Shown: piece after piece, positions 1 through 8,017 of the stretch
How positions within the stretch are numbered: position 1 is the stretch's first letter
Layout: every line of letters starts with the position of its first letter
From: JACRBK01 sp964427955
Lineage (GTDB): Bacteria; Chloroflexota; Anaerolineae; Aggregatilineales; Aggregatilineaceae
Assembly (NCBI GenBank): GCA_964427955.1
Contig: CAYRWY010000024.1
Location: 1 to 28,029, forward strand
Reading direction: 5' to 3'
DNA length: 28,029 nucleotides
Translations under genes and position numbers: made by a program
The notes under the pieces: model-generated
Database searches by the model: none
What the model was told of the DNA's origin: nothing
What the model saw: only the letters and a program-made list of their open reading frames with translations

Positions 1-99
1 ATTTACGATCATGTTTATCAGCTTTTAGGCAAGTTGTCAAACAAGTAGAAAAAGCCGTGACCTAGCCTGGGAAGTATACCTGTTTTTGCCGCGGCTACC

Positions 100-116
100 T
101 TGTGCGATCCGCACAA
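100..116. promoter_or_regulatory. 17-bp dyad, possible operator (copy 1)
   Basis: TTGTGCG-ATC-CGCACAA has perfect 7-bp arms. It sits about 35 bp upstream of the -35 box of the ABC promoter. Nearly the same dyad, with centre TTC, occurs at 3601-3616 just upstream of another promoter, so a shared regulator binding site is plausible. The binding protein is unknown. Confidence 0.4.
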
Positions 117-150
117 CTTCCGGCGGCTCCAGCCATCCGGAATGACTCAC

Positions 151-179
151 TTGATTCCTGAATCGTAGTAGTTTATAAT
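151..179 (+). promoter_or_regulatory. Sigma-70-type promoter of the ABC operon
   Basis: TTGATT (151-156), a 17-bp spacer and TATAAT (174-179) form a near-consensus housekeeping promoter, with transcription expected to start near 186. It points towards the ATPase and FtsX-like genes. Its -10 box is embedded in an inverted repeat, suggesting repression by steric blocking. Confidence 0.7.
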
Positions 180-188
180 AAAACTACT
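167..188. promoter_or_regulatory. Inverted repeat over the -10 box, putative operator
   Basis: AGTAGTTT (167-174) and AAACTACT (181-188) are perfect 8-bp arms around a 6-bp centre, covering the TATAAT box and the predicted start. A third partial copy, AACTACT, is at 201-207. The geometry fits a dimeric repressor, for example of the GntR, TetR or MarR type, but no such gene is adjacent in the window. Confidence 0.45.
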
Positions 189-359
189 GGTTTGCTTCAG
201 AACTACTATTCCAAACTGGAGTTTTCCCCGAAGTTTCGCGATTTATATTGATCTAATTTAATTTTTAGAGTACCCTAATTTCTGGGAACAAACCCTGATG
301 CTTGCTTGCTGCGCCCGCTCTTTCGGCGTTGTTTCCGTTGTTCTCACTGGAGGCTAGCT

Positions 360-1067
360 ATGATGATTCGGTTGGAAGACATCTCGAAGCGTTACCAGAT
401 GGGTGAGGTGCGCGTCACGGCCCTCGACCATATCTCACTGTCGATTGACAAAGGTGAATTTGTCGTCGTGCTCGGTCCGTCGGGCAGCGGCAAGACCACT
501 TTGCTGAATATCATCGGCGCGCTGGACGTGCCGACCGAGGGCAAGGTCCATATCAACGGCGGCAACCTCGTGCTGTCACAAAAGATGGACCTCTTCAAAT
601 TTCGCCGTGAAACGGTGAGTTTTATCTTCCAGACCTTCAACCTGTTTCCCAGCCTGACCGCCCTGGAAAATGTGCAGTTCGTGCTGGATATGTCGAACAC
701 GCCCCATTCCCGCCAGCGCGCCATCCAGGTGCTCAACGACGTCGGGTTGGGCGACCGCATCAACCATTTTCCGCACGAGCTGTCGGGCGGCGAGCAGCAG
801 CGTGTCGCCATTGCGCGGGCGCTGGCCACCGGGAACCCGGTGCTGCTGGCGGACGAACCGACCGGCGAGCTGGATTTCCGCACGGGCATCCAGATTCTTG
901 AACTGCTCAAGCGCCAGGCCGAAGACGGGAAAACGGTGCTGGTGGTGACGCATAACCGCGAGATTTCGCGCATTGCCGACCGCGTGGTCGAACTGAGCAG
1001 CGGAAAGATCGTCAGCGATGGCCAGCCCCGTGGGGGCCGGGCCGAAATCGCGGATCTCCAGTGGTAA
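360..1067 (+). CDS. ABC transporter ATP-binding protein (LolD/MacB type)
   Basis: This is the nucleotide-binding subunit of a type VII (MacB/LolCDE/FtsX-like) ABC system, which works mechanically on envelope substrates instead of moving small solutes. Visible motifs are Walker A GPSGSGKTT (residues 39-47), the Q-loop at Gln91, signature LSGGEQQ (141-147), Walker B VLLADEP (161-167) with catalytic Glu166, and His198 of the H-loop. At 235 residues it has the usual single-domain length. The start at 360 is preferred over an upstream in-frame TTG at 306 because GGAGG lies at 349-353. An FtsX-like permease begins 12 bp downstream and is the obvious partner. The transported substrate cannot be deduced; a lipoprotein, lipid or antimicrobial peptide are the family options. 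Confidence 0.93.
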   Translation: MMIRLEDISKRYQMGEVRVTALDHISLSIDKGEFVVVLGPSGSGKTTLLNIIGALDVPTEGKVHINGGNLVLSQKMDLFKFRRETVSFIFQTFNLFPSLTALENVQFVLDMSNTPHSRQRAIQVLNDVGLGDRINHFPHELSGGEQQRVAIARALATGNPVLLADEPTGELDFRTGIQILELLKRQAEDGKTVLVVTHNREISRIADRVVELSSGKIVSDGQPRGGRAEIADLQW

Positions 1068-1079
1068 AGTGAGGCGAAC

Positions 1080-3542
1080 ATGCTGAAAAACACACTCTGG
1101 CTGCGCTGGTCCTGGCGTGACCTGCGGGCACGCTGGCTGCAAGTGGTCGCTATCGCCGCGATTATCGCCCTGGGCACCGGGGTCTTTGCCGGATTCGGCG
1201 GGCAAGAGACCTGGCGCGTCGATTCACTGGATGCGAGCTACAGCCGTCTCCACATGTACGACCTGCGGATGGAGCTTGCCGACGGCAGCTACCTGGAACG
1301 CGATCAGGTGATGGCGGCGCTGGCGGGGATCGAGGGCGTGAAACTGCTCGAAACCCGCCTGATCGCCCCGACCCTGGTGGATGCCTCGCACGATGACAAG
1401 ACCATCCTGGTCCAGGGACGGTTAGTGGGGGTGGATGTCGCGGACGGCGGGCCGCACATCAACAGCCTGTACGTCAAGGATGGACATGGCCGCACCCTGA
1501 CCGCTGCCGACTCCGGTCAGGATGTCGCCGTCGTCGAAACCCAGTTCGCCCATTACTACAAGCTCAAACCCGGCAGCCCGCTGCGCATCAGCGGCGACGT
1601 GGCACTGGATTACGTGGGGGATGGGCAAGCGCCGGAATACTTCACGGTTGTCCCCGATAACGGTACGTTCATGGGAGAGTCGAATTTTGCCGTGCTGTTC
1701 CTGCCGCTGGAAACCGTGCAAAAACTGACCGGACGAGCAGGCATGATCGACGACGTGCTGTTCCTGCTGGACGAGCACGCCGACCGTGACGCCGTGCAGG
1801 CTCAGATCGAAAGCCGCATGGCAGGCAGCTTCGCCTCCACCGGGATCGAATTCATGACGCCGGAGGACGATCCGGCGCACATCCAGCTCTATGCCGATGC
1901 CCACGGGGACCAGGTGACCTGGAACGCGGTCGCCATCCTATTCCTGATCGGGGCGGCACTGGGCGCGTTCAACCTGGCCGGGCGCATCGTGGAAGCGCAG
2001 CGGCGGCAGATCGGGATCGGCATGGCGCTGGGCGTGCCGCGCCGCTGGATCGCCTTCCGACCACTGCTGGTCGGTCTTCAGATCGCCTTGTTGGGGACCC
2101 TGTTGGGACTGCTGGTCGGATGGGGCCTGAGCGCCTACATGGCGGGCCTGTTCCAGGATCTCCTGCCGCTGCCCACCTGGAACGTCACGCTCTATATGCC
2201 AGGGTTCCTGCGAGCCGCCGCGCTGGGCATCTTGCTGCCGTTCGTCGCCACCCTGATCCCGGTGGTGCGGGCTGTGCGTGTTCCCCCTGTGGATGCCATC
2301 CGCAGCGGCTATCTGGTGGCCAAAGGCGGCGGGCTGAGCTGGATCGCGAATTACGTTCCGCTGCCGGGGAAAAGCTTCACCCAGATGCCGTTCCGCAATC
2401 TGTTGCGCTCCCCCTGGCGAACGCTGCTGACCGTGCTCGGCATCGCGATGGCCGTGGTGTTGATGACAGCCTTCGTCGGATTCCTGGATACCTTCCTGGC
2501 GACGATGGACCAGGCCAAAGATGCTTATCTGCGCCACGAAAAAGACCGGATCATCGTCAACCTGGACTTCTTCTACCCGGTGGACAACGGCGAAATCTCC
2601 GCGATCCAGCATATTTCCGGCCCGGATGGCCAGCCGCTCATCGCCCAGGTCGAAACCGGGTTGATGCTGCAAGGCAACCTGATCCACGGCCAGGAGAAGA
2701 TCGACACCGTGATGGAACTGCACGACATGCAGACCGCGATCTGGCAGCCTACCCTGCTCAAAGGCCAGCTCGCGGACGGCGCGTCGGGCATCGTGCTGTC
2801 CGAAAAAGCGGCCAAGGACCTGGGCGTCGGCGTCGGCGATCACATCACGTTGGAACATCCGCGCCGCGAGGACCAGTTCACCTTCCAACTCGTCAAAACC
2901 GATCTGGTCGTGATCGGCATCCACAATAACCCGCTGCGCGCGCTCAGCTATATGGATCGCAAAGCCGCCGACCTGATGGGCCTGGCCGGAGAGACGAATC
3001 TGCTGGTACTCAAACCCACCCCAGGGGCCGATGCCAACGACATCAAGCGCGCACTGCTCACTCAACCGGGGGTCGCGTCGGTCCAGGCGGTGTCCGACTT
3101 CGCCAAAGCGTTCGAAGACGTGCTGAACCTCTTTGTCGTCTTTCTGCGCGTGCTGCAAGGGATCGTGATGGTGATGGCCTTCCTGATCGCGTTCAACTCG
3201 ACCAGCATCAGCGTCGATGAGCGCGTGCGGGATTTCGCGACCATGTTTGCCTTCGGCCTGCCGATCCGCACCGTCACCCGGATGCAGATAATCGAAAACC
3301 TGATGATCGGCATCCTGGGCACGATCATCGGGGGTATCCTGGGGTGGATCGTGTTGAACACCTTCCTGACGGCACGGGTGGAAAAACAGTTGGCCGACTT
3401 CAAGTTCATCGTCACCATCTCGCCCACGACGATGACCGTCTCGGCCCTGCTGGGTATCCTGGTGGTCGCGCTGACACCGGTCTTGAACCTCCGGCGGATG
3501 CGTAAGATGGACATCCCGTCCACGCTGCGCGTCATGGAATAA
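1080..3542 (+). CDS. FtsX-like ABC transporter permease, two-repeat form
   Basis: An 820-residue membrane permease partnering the ATPase just upstream. The N terminus (LRWSWRDLRARWLQV) leads into a first membrane helix at about residues 20-38. A large extracytoplasmic domain and three helices follow (about 280-395), then a second unit with a helix at about 448-468, another extracytoplasmic domain and three helices near the C terminus. This 4+4 helix plan with two MacB-PCD-like domains matches the long FtsX/LolC-type permeases. The C terminus MDIPSTLRVME is shared exactly with a second permease at 11388-13856, so the two are paralogues. GTGAGG precedes the ATG. A hairpin terminator at 3571 closes the unit. 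Confidence 0.88.
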   Translation: MLKNTLWLRWSWRDLRARWLQVVAIAAIIALGTGVFAGFGGQETWRVDSLDASYSRLHMYDLRMELADGSYLERDQVMAALAGIEGVKLLETRLIAPTLVDASHDDKTILVQGRLVGVDVADGGPHINSLYVKDGHGRTLTAADSGQDVAVVETQFAHYYKLKPGSPLRISGDVALDYVGDGQAPEYFTVVPDNGTFMGESNFAVLFLPLETVQKLTGRAGMIDDVLFLLDEHADRDAVQAQIESRMAGSFASTGIEFMTPEDDPAHIQLYADAHGDQVTWNAVAILFLIGAALGAFNLAGRIVEAQRRQIGIGMALGVPRRWIAFRPLLVGLQIALLGTLLGLLVGWGLSAYMAGLFQDLLPLPTWNVTLYMPGFLRAAALGILLPFVATLIPVVRAVRVPPVDAIRSGYLVAKGGGLSWIANYVPLPGKSFTQMPFRNLLRSPWRTLLTVLGIAMAVVLMTAFVGFLDTFLATMDQAKDAYLRHEKDRIIVNLDFFYPVDNGEISAIQHISGPDGQPLIAQVETGLMLQGNLIHGQEKIDTVMELHDMQTAIWQPTLLKGQLADGASGIVLSEKAAKDLGVGVGDHITLEHPRREDQFTFQLVKTDLVVIGIHNNPLRALSYMDRKAADLMGLAGETNLLVLKPTPGADANDIKRALLTQPGVASVQAVSDFAKAFEDVLNLFVVFLRVLQGIVMVMAFLIAFNSTSISVDERVRDFATMFAFGLPIRTVTRMQIIENLMIGILGTIIGGILGWIVLNTFLTARVEKQLADFKFIVTISPTTMTVSALLGILVVALTPVLNLRRMRKMDIPSTLRVME

Positions 3543-3570
3543 ACCGCCACACTCACGGCTCGTTCGCTGC

Positions 3571-3603
3571 ACAGTCTCCTGGCACCATCAGGAGACTGTT
3601 TTG
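3571..3603 (+). terminator. Rho-independent terminator after the ABC operon
   Basis: ACAGTCTCCT (3571-3580) and AGGAGACTGT (3590-3599) form a perfect 10-bp stem with a 9-nt loop, followed by a short run of T. It lies 29 bp after the permease stop. The T run overlaps the start of the next dyad at 3601. Confidence 0.8.
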
Positions 3604-3616
3604 TGCGTTCCGCACA
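3601..3616. promoter_or_regulatory. Dyad, possible operator (copy 2)
   Basis: TTGTGCG-TTC-CGCACA repeats the dyad at 100-116 with only the centre and the outermost base changed. It ends two bases before the TTGAGG -35 box of the next operon, a position typical of an activator or repressor site. Confidence 0.4.
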
Positions 3617-3618
3617 GG

Positions 3619-3646
3619 TTGAGGAATGCCCCGGCCCGGCTATAAT
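3619..3646 (+). promoter_or_regulatory. Sigma-70-type promoter of the ABM-ADH-EamA operon
   Basis: TTGAGG (3619-3624), a 16-bp spacer and a perfect TATAAT (3641-3646). The expected start near 3653 gives a leader of about 20 nt containing AAAGGAG, in front of the ATG at 3674. Confidence 0.72.
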
Positions 3647-3673
3647 TAGGCGGGTCAGCGAAAGGAGCCAGGA

Positions 3674-3982
3674 ATGTTTATTGTGCACGTTTTTTGCCAC
3701 GCCAAGCCGGAGTCCATCGAGGCGTTCAAAGCGGCCTGCGTCGAGAACGCCCGTCACAGCGTCCAGGAACCGGGGATCGCGCGCTTCGACGTGATCCAGC
3801 AGCAGGACGATCCGTCGCGCTTCGTGCTGGTCGAAGTCTACCGCACGCCGGACGATCCCGCCCGGCACAAGGAAACCGCGCACTATGCCCGCTGGCGCGA
3901 TACCGTCGCGGACATGCTGGCCGAGCCGCGCACCAGCCTCAAGTTCAACAACGTTTTCCCGGATGACCGGGGATGGGGTTAG
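3674..3982 (+). CDS. Antibiotic-biosynthesis-monooxygenase (ABM) domain protein
   Basis: A 102-residue protein of the dimeric ferredoxin-like ABM fold (relatives: LsrG, YgiN quinol monooxygenase). The pattern is typical: an N-terminal strand MFIVHVFCHAKPE, a helix ending in CVENARHSVQEPGIARFDV, the strand RFVLVEVYRTPDDPARH, and a final HYARWRDTVADML helix. Family members act cofactor-free on quinones or as small isomerases; no substrate can be assigned here. AAAGGAGCC lies just before the start. The stop is 5 bp before the ATG chosen for the alcohol dehydrogenase, so the two are probably co-transcribed and may act on one metabolite. Confidence 0.82.
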   Translation: MFIVHVFCHAKPESIEAFKAACVENARHSVQEPGIARFDVIQQQDDPSRFVLVEVYRTPDDPARHKETAHYARWRDTVADMLAEPRTSLKFNNVFPDDRGWG

Positions 3983-3987
3983 CCTCC

Positions 3988-5142
3988 ATGCGCTTTGAGT
4001 TCGCGACCGCCACACGCATCATTTTCGGAGCGGGCACGCTGGCCGAGATCGGCCCGGCAGCAGCCAGCCTGGGCCAGCGCGCCCTGGTCGTGACGCGCGC
4101 GGACCAGTCCAGCGCCATGCCGCTGCTCGACCTGCTGCGCCGCGCCGGGATCGAGGTCAGCACCTACGCTGCCGACGGCGAACCGACCATCAACGCCGTG
4201 CTGGAAGGCGTCCGGCAGGCGCGCGAGGATCGCTGCGATCTCGTGATCGGCTTCGGCGGCGGCAGCGTGATCGACACCGGAAAGGCGGTGGCGGCCCTGG
4301 TCACCAATCCCGGCGATCCGCTGGACTATCTCGAAGTGATCGGGCGCGGCCAGGCGATCACGCAAGCGCCGCCGCCCTATATCGCCATTCCGACCACCGC
4401 GGGCACCGGGTCCGAGGTCACGCGCAACGCCGTGCTTGGCTCACCCGAACACCGTGTGAAGGTCAGCCTGCGTAGCCCGCTGATGCTGCCCAAGATCGCG
4501 CTGGTCGATCCCGAATTGACCTACCATCTGCCGCCGGAGATCACGGCCTATACCGGGCTGGACGCGCTCACCCAGGTGATCGAGCCGTTCGTCTGCAACC
4601 AGCCCACCCCGATCACAGATGGTATCTGCCGCGAAGGCATTCGCCGCGCCTCCTCGGCACTGCTGCGCGCGTACGAACACGGCGACGATACCGCGGCGCG
4701 CGAGGACATGGCGCTCGTGGCGCTGTCTGGCGGGCTGGCGCTGGCCAATGCCCGGCTGGGGGCAGTGCACGGTTTCGCCGGACCGTTCGGGGGGATGTTC
4801 GACGCGCCTCACGGAGCCGTCTGCGCGGCGCTGCTGCCGCACGTCATGACCGCCAACATCGCCGCCCTGAAGGCCCGCCAACCGGACAGCATCGCACTGC
4901 AACGCTATGACGACGTGGCCCAACTGCTGACCGGAGATCGCACCGCCGTCGCCGCCGATGGTGCGGCGTGGATCGGCGAACTGTGCGACCTGCTGCACGT
5001 ACCGGGGCTGTCGGCCTATGGCGTGACCGACGCCGACATCACCGATCTGATCGACAAGTCCGCCCGTTCCAGTTCGATGAAGGGCAATCCCATCGCGCTC
5101 ACCCCCGACGAGATGCGCGGCATTCTCACCCAAGCATTGTAG
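3988..5142 (+). CDS. Iron-containing alcohol dehydrogenase family protein
   Basis: A 384-residue group III (Fe-type) alcohol dehydrogenase. The N-terminal domain carries the NAD(P)-binding GGGSVID motif (residues 90-96). The C-terminal helical domain carries the metal site. By pattern the ligands are Asp192, Gln196, His261 (in AVHGFAGPFGG) and His275 (in APHGAVC). In well-known members such as FucO the second position is His (DALTH), so DALTQ is a substitution, though I believe other subfamilies share it. The start at 3988 matches the usual family N terminus (MRFEFATATRIIFG); an ATG at 3973 would overlap the ABM gene. Substrate unknown: aldehyde or maleylacetate reduction are family possibilities. 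The EamA gene starts 6 bp later. Confidence 0.88.
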   Translation: MRFEFATATRIIFGAGTLAEIGPAAASLGQRALVVTRADQSSAMPLLDLLRRAGIEVSTYAADGEPTINAVLEGVRQAREDRCDLVIGFGGGSVIDTGKAVAALVTNPGDPLDYLEVIGRGQAITQAPPPYIAIPTTAGTGSEVTRNAVLGSPEHRVKVSLRSPLMLPKIALVDPELTYHLPPEITAYTGLDALTQVIEPFVCNQPTPITDGICREGIRRASSALLRAYEHGDDTAAREDMALVALSGGLALANARLGAVHGFAGPFGGMFDAPHGAVCAALLPHVMTANIAALKARQPDSIALQRYDDVAQLLTGDRTAVAADGAAWIGELCDLLHVPGLSAYGVTDADITDLIDKSARSSSMKGNPIALTPDEMRGILTQAL

Positions 5143-5148
5143 GCCCTT

Positions 5149-6012
5149 ATGAAACGTTGGCAGGCCGATCTGGCCTTGGCATTCGTAGCTTTAATCTGGG
5201 GATCAACCTTTGTCGTCGTTCAAAATGCGCTAGACGCCGTCGGGCCGCTGACTTTCGTGGCCTGGCGGTTCATCCTGGCGTCGCTGTTTCTGGTGCTGTT
5301 GTTTTCGCGCCGCATCCGCCCCATCACGCGCGGCGAACTCCTCTCCGGCGGGCTGATCGGCGTCTGGCTGGCGATGGGCTACCTGTTCCAGACCGTCGGA
5401 CTCCAGACCACCACCACCGCCAAGGCGGGCTTCATCACCGGGTTGAGCGTGGTGATCGTGCCGGTCCTGTCCACCGTGCTGCTGCGCCGCCCGCCGGGAC
5501 GCGGGCCGGTGGTCGGCATCCTGGCGGCGACGGTCGGCCTGGGCGTACTGTCGCTCAACAAAGATTTGAACGTCCAGACCGGCGACCTGTGGGTATTGGC
5601 CTGCGCGTTCGCTTTCGCGCTGCACATCGTCAGCGTGGCGCATTTTTCCCCGAATCACGATTCGATCCGGCTGTCCGTCGCGCAGATCGCGATGGTCGCC
5701 GTGCTGGGCACCGGATCGGCCTTTGCCTTCGAGACGCCCAAGATCGATCTCCCCGCCGACACCTGGGCCGCGATTGCCTTCACCGGGGTGGCCGCGACGG
5801 CGCTGGCCTTTGGCTTGCAGGTCTACGTCCAGCGGTTCACCACGCCCACCCACACCGCGCTGCTATTCAGCCTGGAGCCGGTCTTCGCCGCGTTTTTCGG
5901 CTGGTGGTGGGGCCATGAAACCCTGGGAACCAAGGAGATCGTCGGGTGCGGGCTGATCCTGCTGGGGATGGTTGTGGCCGAACTGGGCGATGGTCACCAA
6001 GGTGAGACATAG
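5149..6012 (+). CDS. EamA/DMT-family transporter
   Basis: A 287-residue drug/metabolite transporter with about ten membrane helices in two EamA repeats. It begins with the hallmark ADLALAFVALIWGSTFVVVQNAL, and a second hallmark region, TALAFGLQVYVQRFTTPTHTALLFSLEPVFAA, falls in repeat two. DMT proteins usually export amino acids, nucleosides or small metabolites. It is the last gene of the ABM-dehydrogenase unit, so export or uptake of a related metabolite is a fair inference. No strong Shine-Dalgarno is visible before the ATG, and translational coupling to the gene 6 bp upstream is likely. Confidence 0.9.
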   Translation: MKRWQADLALAFVALIWGSTFVVVQNALDAVGPLTFVAWRFILASLFLVLLFSRRIRPITRGELLSGGLIGVWLAMGYLFQTVGLQTTTTAKAGFITGLSVVIVPVLSTVLLRRPPGRGPVVGILAATVGLGVLSLNKDLNVQTGDLWVLACAFAFALHIVSVAHFSPNHDSIRLSVAQIAMVAVLGTGSAFAFETPKIDLPADTWAAIAFTGVAATALAFGLQVYVQRFTTPTHTALLFSLEPVFAAFFGWWWGHETLGTKEIVGCGLILLGMVVAELGDGHQGET

Positions 6013-6136
6013 ATCGAAGTTCGGTGACGATCTGCGGTACTGTCCAGCTTCTAACCCGATATACTTAAACATAGTCGGCAGTGATCGCCGCATTTTTGGG
6101 TTGGCGCGAACTATTATCTTTTGAGGAAAATTCGTT

Positions 6137-7693
6137 ATGCCCCAGGAAGACCCCCGTATTTTGGAATTACGTTCGATACGCGAGCGGGCGCGGCAGGGCG
6201 GCGGAGAGGATCGCATCGCCCGGCAGCACGCCAAAGGTAAGCTCACCGCCCGCGAACGCCTGAATCTGCTGCTCGATCCCGGCACCTTCAACGAGATCGA
6301 GCCGTTCATCACCCACCAGTTGGACGACGAAACCGGCCTGGCCAAAGACGCTTACATGGGCGAAGGGGTGGTGACCGGCTACGGCCAGATCGAAGGCCGC
6401 ACGGTGTACGTGTACGCGCAGGATTTCACCGTCTATGGCGGCACGCTCAGCGAAATGCAGAGCCACAAAATCTGCCGCGTCATGGATCTGGCGCTGCGTA
6501 ATGGCGCGCCGATCATCGGGCTGATCGACTCGGGCGGCGCGCGCATTCAAGAGGGTGTGCGCAGCCTGGGCGGGTATGCGGAGATTTTCCGCCGCAACGC
6601 CCAGTATTCCGGCGTGATCCCGCAGATCAGCGTCATGCTCGGCCCGTGCGCGGGCGGCGCGGCCTATTCTCCGGCCCTGACCGACGTGATCATCATGGTG
6701 CGGGGACAGGCATTCATGTTCCTGACCGGCCCCCAGGTGATCAAGACGGTGACCGGGGAAGAGATCGACAACGAAGATTTGGGCGGCGCGGACATTCATA
6801 CCGAGGTCAGCGGCACGGCCCATCTCGCCGCCGAGACCGAGCAGGACGCCCTGGCGATGTGCCGCAAGGTGCTGAGCTACCTGCCGTCCAACAACGTCGA
6901 GAATCCGACCTACCTCCCGCCGACCGACGATCCGCTGCGCATGGACGAAGAACTGAACTCGATCATCCCCCAGGACTCCTCGACGCCCTACAGTATGCAC
7001 GAAGTGATCGAACGGGTGGTGGATCACGGAACCTTCTTCGAACTCCAGCCCACCTGGGCGCGCAACGCGATTGTCGGCTGGGCGCGCATCGGCGGGCACA
7101 GCGTCGGGATCGTCGCGCAGGAGCCGAGCATCATGGCGGGCGTGATCGACATCGACGCTGCCGACAAGATCACGCGCTTCGTGCGCACCTGTGACTGCTT
7201 CAACGTCCCGCTGGTGACCTTCGTCGATTCGCCCGGCTTTCTGCCCGGCGTCGATCAGGAGCACCGCGGCATCATCCGGCACGGCGCCAAAGTGTTGTAC
7301 GCGTATTCCGAGGCAACCGTCCCCAAGATCAGCGTGATCACACGCAAAGGCTACGGCGGCGCCTACGTCGTGATGAGCAGCAAGTACCTGGGCACGGATG
7401 TGAACTACGCCTGGCCGTCGGCGGAGATCGCCGTGATGGGCGCGGAAGGGGCCGTCAACATCCTGTTCGGCAAAGAGATCGACCGCTCGTCCAATCCGGA
7501 AGCGGAACGGGCCCGGCTGGCCGAGCAGTACCGCCAACGTTTCAACAACCCCTACCACGCCGCGAGCGCCGGGTACATCGACGACATCATCGAACCGCGC
7601 GAGACGCGCGCCAAGATCTGTGCCTCGCTGGCGGCCCTGCGCGACAAGTACGCCTCCGCGCCGCCCCGCAAGCACGGCAATATTCCGGTTTAA
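6137..7693 (+). CDS. mmdA: Biotin-dependent decarboxylase carboxyltransferase subunit (methylmalonyl-CoA decarboxylase alpha-like)
   Basis: A 518-residue acyl-CoA carboxyltransferase with the usual two crotonase-like halves. Recognisable segments are KGKLTARERLNLLLDPGTF, DSGGARIQEGV, GPCAGGAAYSPALTD, DSPGFLPGVDQEH and WPSAEIAVMGAEGAVNI. The same fold serves propionyl-CoA carboxylase beta. The adjacent OadG-like, biotin-carrier and OadB-like genes instead make this the alpha subunit of a Na+-pumping decarboxylase. Length near 510-520 fits MmdA (methylmalonyl-CoA) better than the longer GcdA (glutaconyl-CoA), but the substrate is inferred. It transfers CO2 from the acyl-CoA to carrier biotin in the cytoplasm. 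GAGGAAA lies upstream of the ATG. A TATACT box at 6060-6065 lacks a clear -35, so the promoter is uncertain. Confidence 0.9.
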   Translation: MPQEDPRILELRSIRERARQGGGEDRIARQHAKGKLTARERLNLLLDPGTFNEIEPFITHQLDDETGLAKDAYMGEGVVTGYGQIEGRTVYVYAQDFTVYGGTLSEMQSHKICRVMDLALRNGAPIIGLIDSGGARIQEGVRSLGGYAEIFRRNAQYSGVIPQISVMLGPCAGGAAYSPALTDVIIMVRGQAFMFLTGPQVIKTVTGEEIDNEDLGGADIHTEVSGTAHLAAETEQDALAMCRKVLSYLPSNNVENPTYLPPTDDPLRMDEELNSIIPQDSSTPYSMHEVIERVVDHGTFFELQPTWARNAIVGWARIGGHSVGIVAQEPSIMAGVIDIDAADKITRFVRTCDCFNVPLVTFVDSPGFLPGVDQEHRGIIRHGAKVLYAYSEATVPKISVITRKGYGGAYVVMSSKYLGTDVNYAWPSAEIAVMGAEGAVNILFGKEIDRSSNPEAERARLAEQYRQRFNNPYHAASAGYIDDIIEPRETRAKICASLAALRDKYASAPPRKHGNIPV

Positions 7694-7705
7694 GGCAGGT
7701 AGATC

Positions 7706-8017
7706 ATGGCCGATGCACTCCAAATCACCGTCATGGGCATGGCGCTGGTCTTTGCCGGCATTCTCTTGTTGTGGCTGATGCTGCTGCTTCTGATGCGGTT
7801 CACCGCCGAACAGGCGGAAGAAGAAGCCGAAGCCCGCGCCAGTGAAACTGAGCTTAAGCAGCGGGCCGCCGCGGCAGCGGTCGCGGTGCTGCTGGCTCAG
7901 GAACGCGATCAAGCCCGTCCCCACGAGTTCCCCCTGCCGCCCACGGCCATCGTCACCGCCTGGCAGGCCGTGCAGCGTGGTAATTTACTGAGTCAAAAAG
8001 GACCCAGACGAAAATGA
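7706..8017 (+). CDS. OadG-family small membrane subunit (gamma/delta)
   Basis: A 103-residue protein with one N-terminal membrane helix (about residues 8-30, TVMGMALVFAGILLLWLMLLLLM), then an acidic, charged stretch and an Ala-rich segment. This is the OadG/MmdD layout: the subunit anchors the carboxyltransferase and biotin carrier to the membrane pump. The central part is EQAEEEAEARASE; the C terminus (TAIVTAWQAVQRG) is typical of the longer versions. It follows mmdA by 12 bp and overlaps the biotin carrier gene by 4 bp (ATGA), indicating coupled translation. Confidence 0.8.
   Translation: MADALQITVMGMALVFAGILLLWLMLLLLMRFTAEQAEEEAEARASETELKQRAAAAAVAVLLAQERDQARPHEFPLPPTAIVTAWQAVQRGNLLSQKGPRRK

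Larger units (their letters stand above)
1..359. other. Regulatory intergenic region upstream of the ABC operon
   Basis: No convincing gene lies here. The region is clearly AT-richer than the coding DNA to its right. It holds a 17-bp dyad (100-116), a strong sigma-70-like promoter (151-179) with an inverted repeat across its -10 box (167-188), and a further AACTACT half-site at 201-207. A second AT-rich block at about 241-285 shows no clear promoter pair. The predicted leader of the downstream ATPase mRNA is about 170 nt long, and I see no recognisable riboswitch in it. Confidence 0.6.

Noticed and set aside
306..359. N-terminal extension of the ATPase from the TTG at 306
   Set aside because: The extra 18 residues do not look like an ABC ATPase N terminus and a perfect GGAGG serves the ATG at 360.
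392..1177. Long open frame on the - strand antisense to the ABC ATPase
   Set aside because: It mirrors the GC-rich ATPase coding sequence, has no recognisable domain, and lacks an independent ribosome site.
1938..3572. 544-codon - strand frame opposite the first FtsX-like gene
   Set aside because: It is rich in Gln, His, Arg and Asp, typical of an antisense shadow of a high-GC gene; the + strand protein has clear membrane helices and homology.
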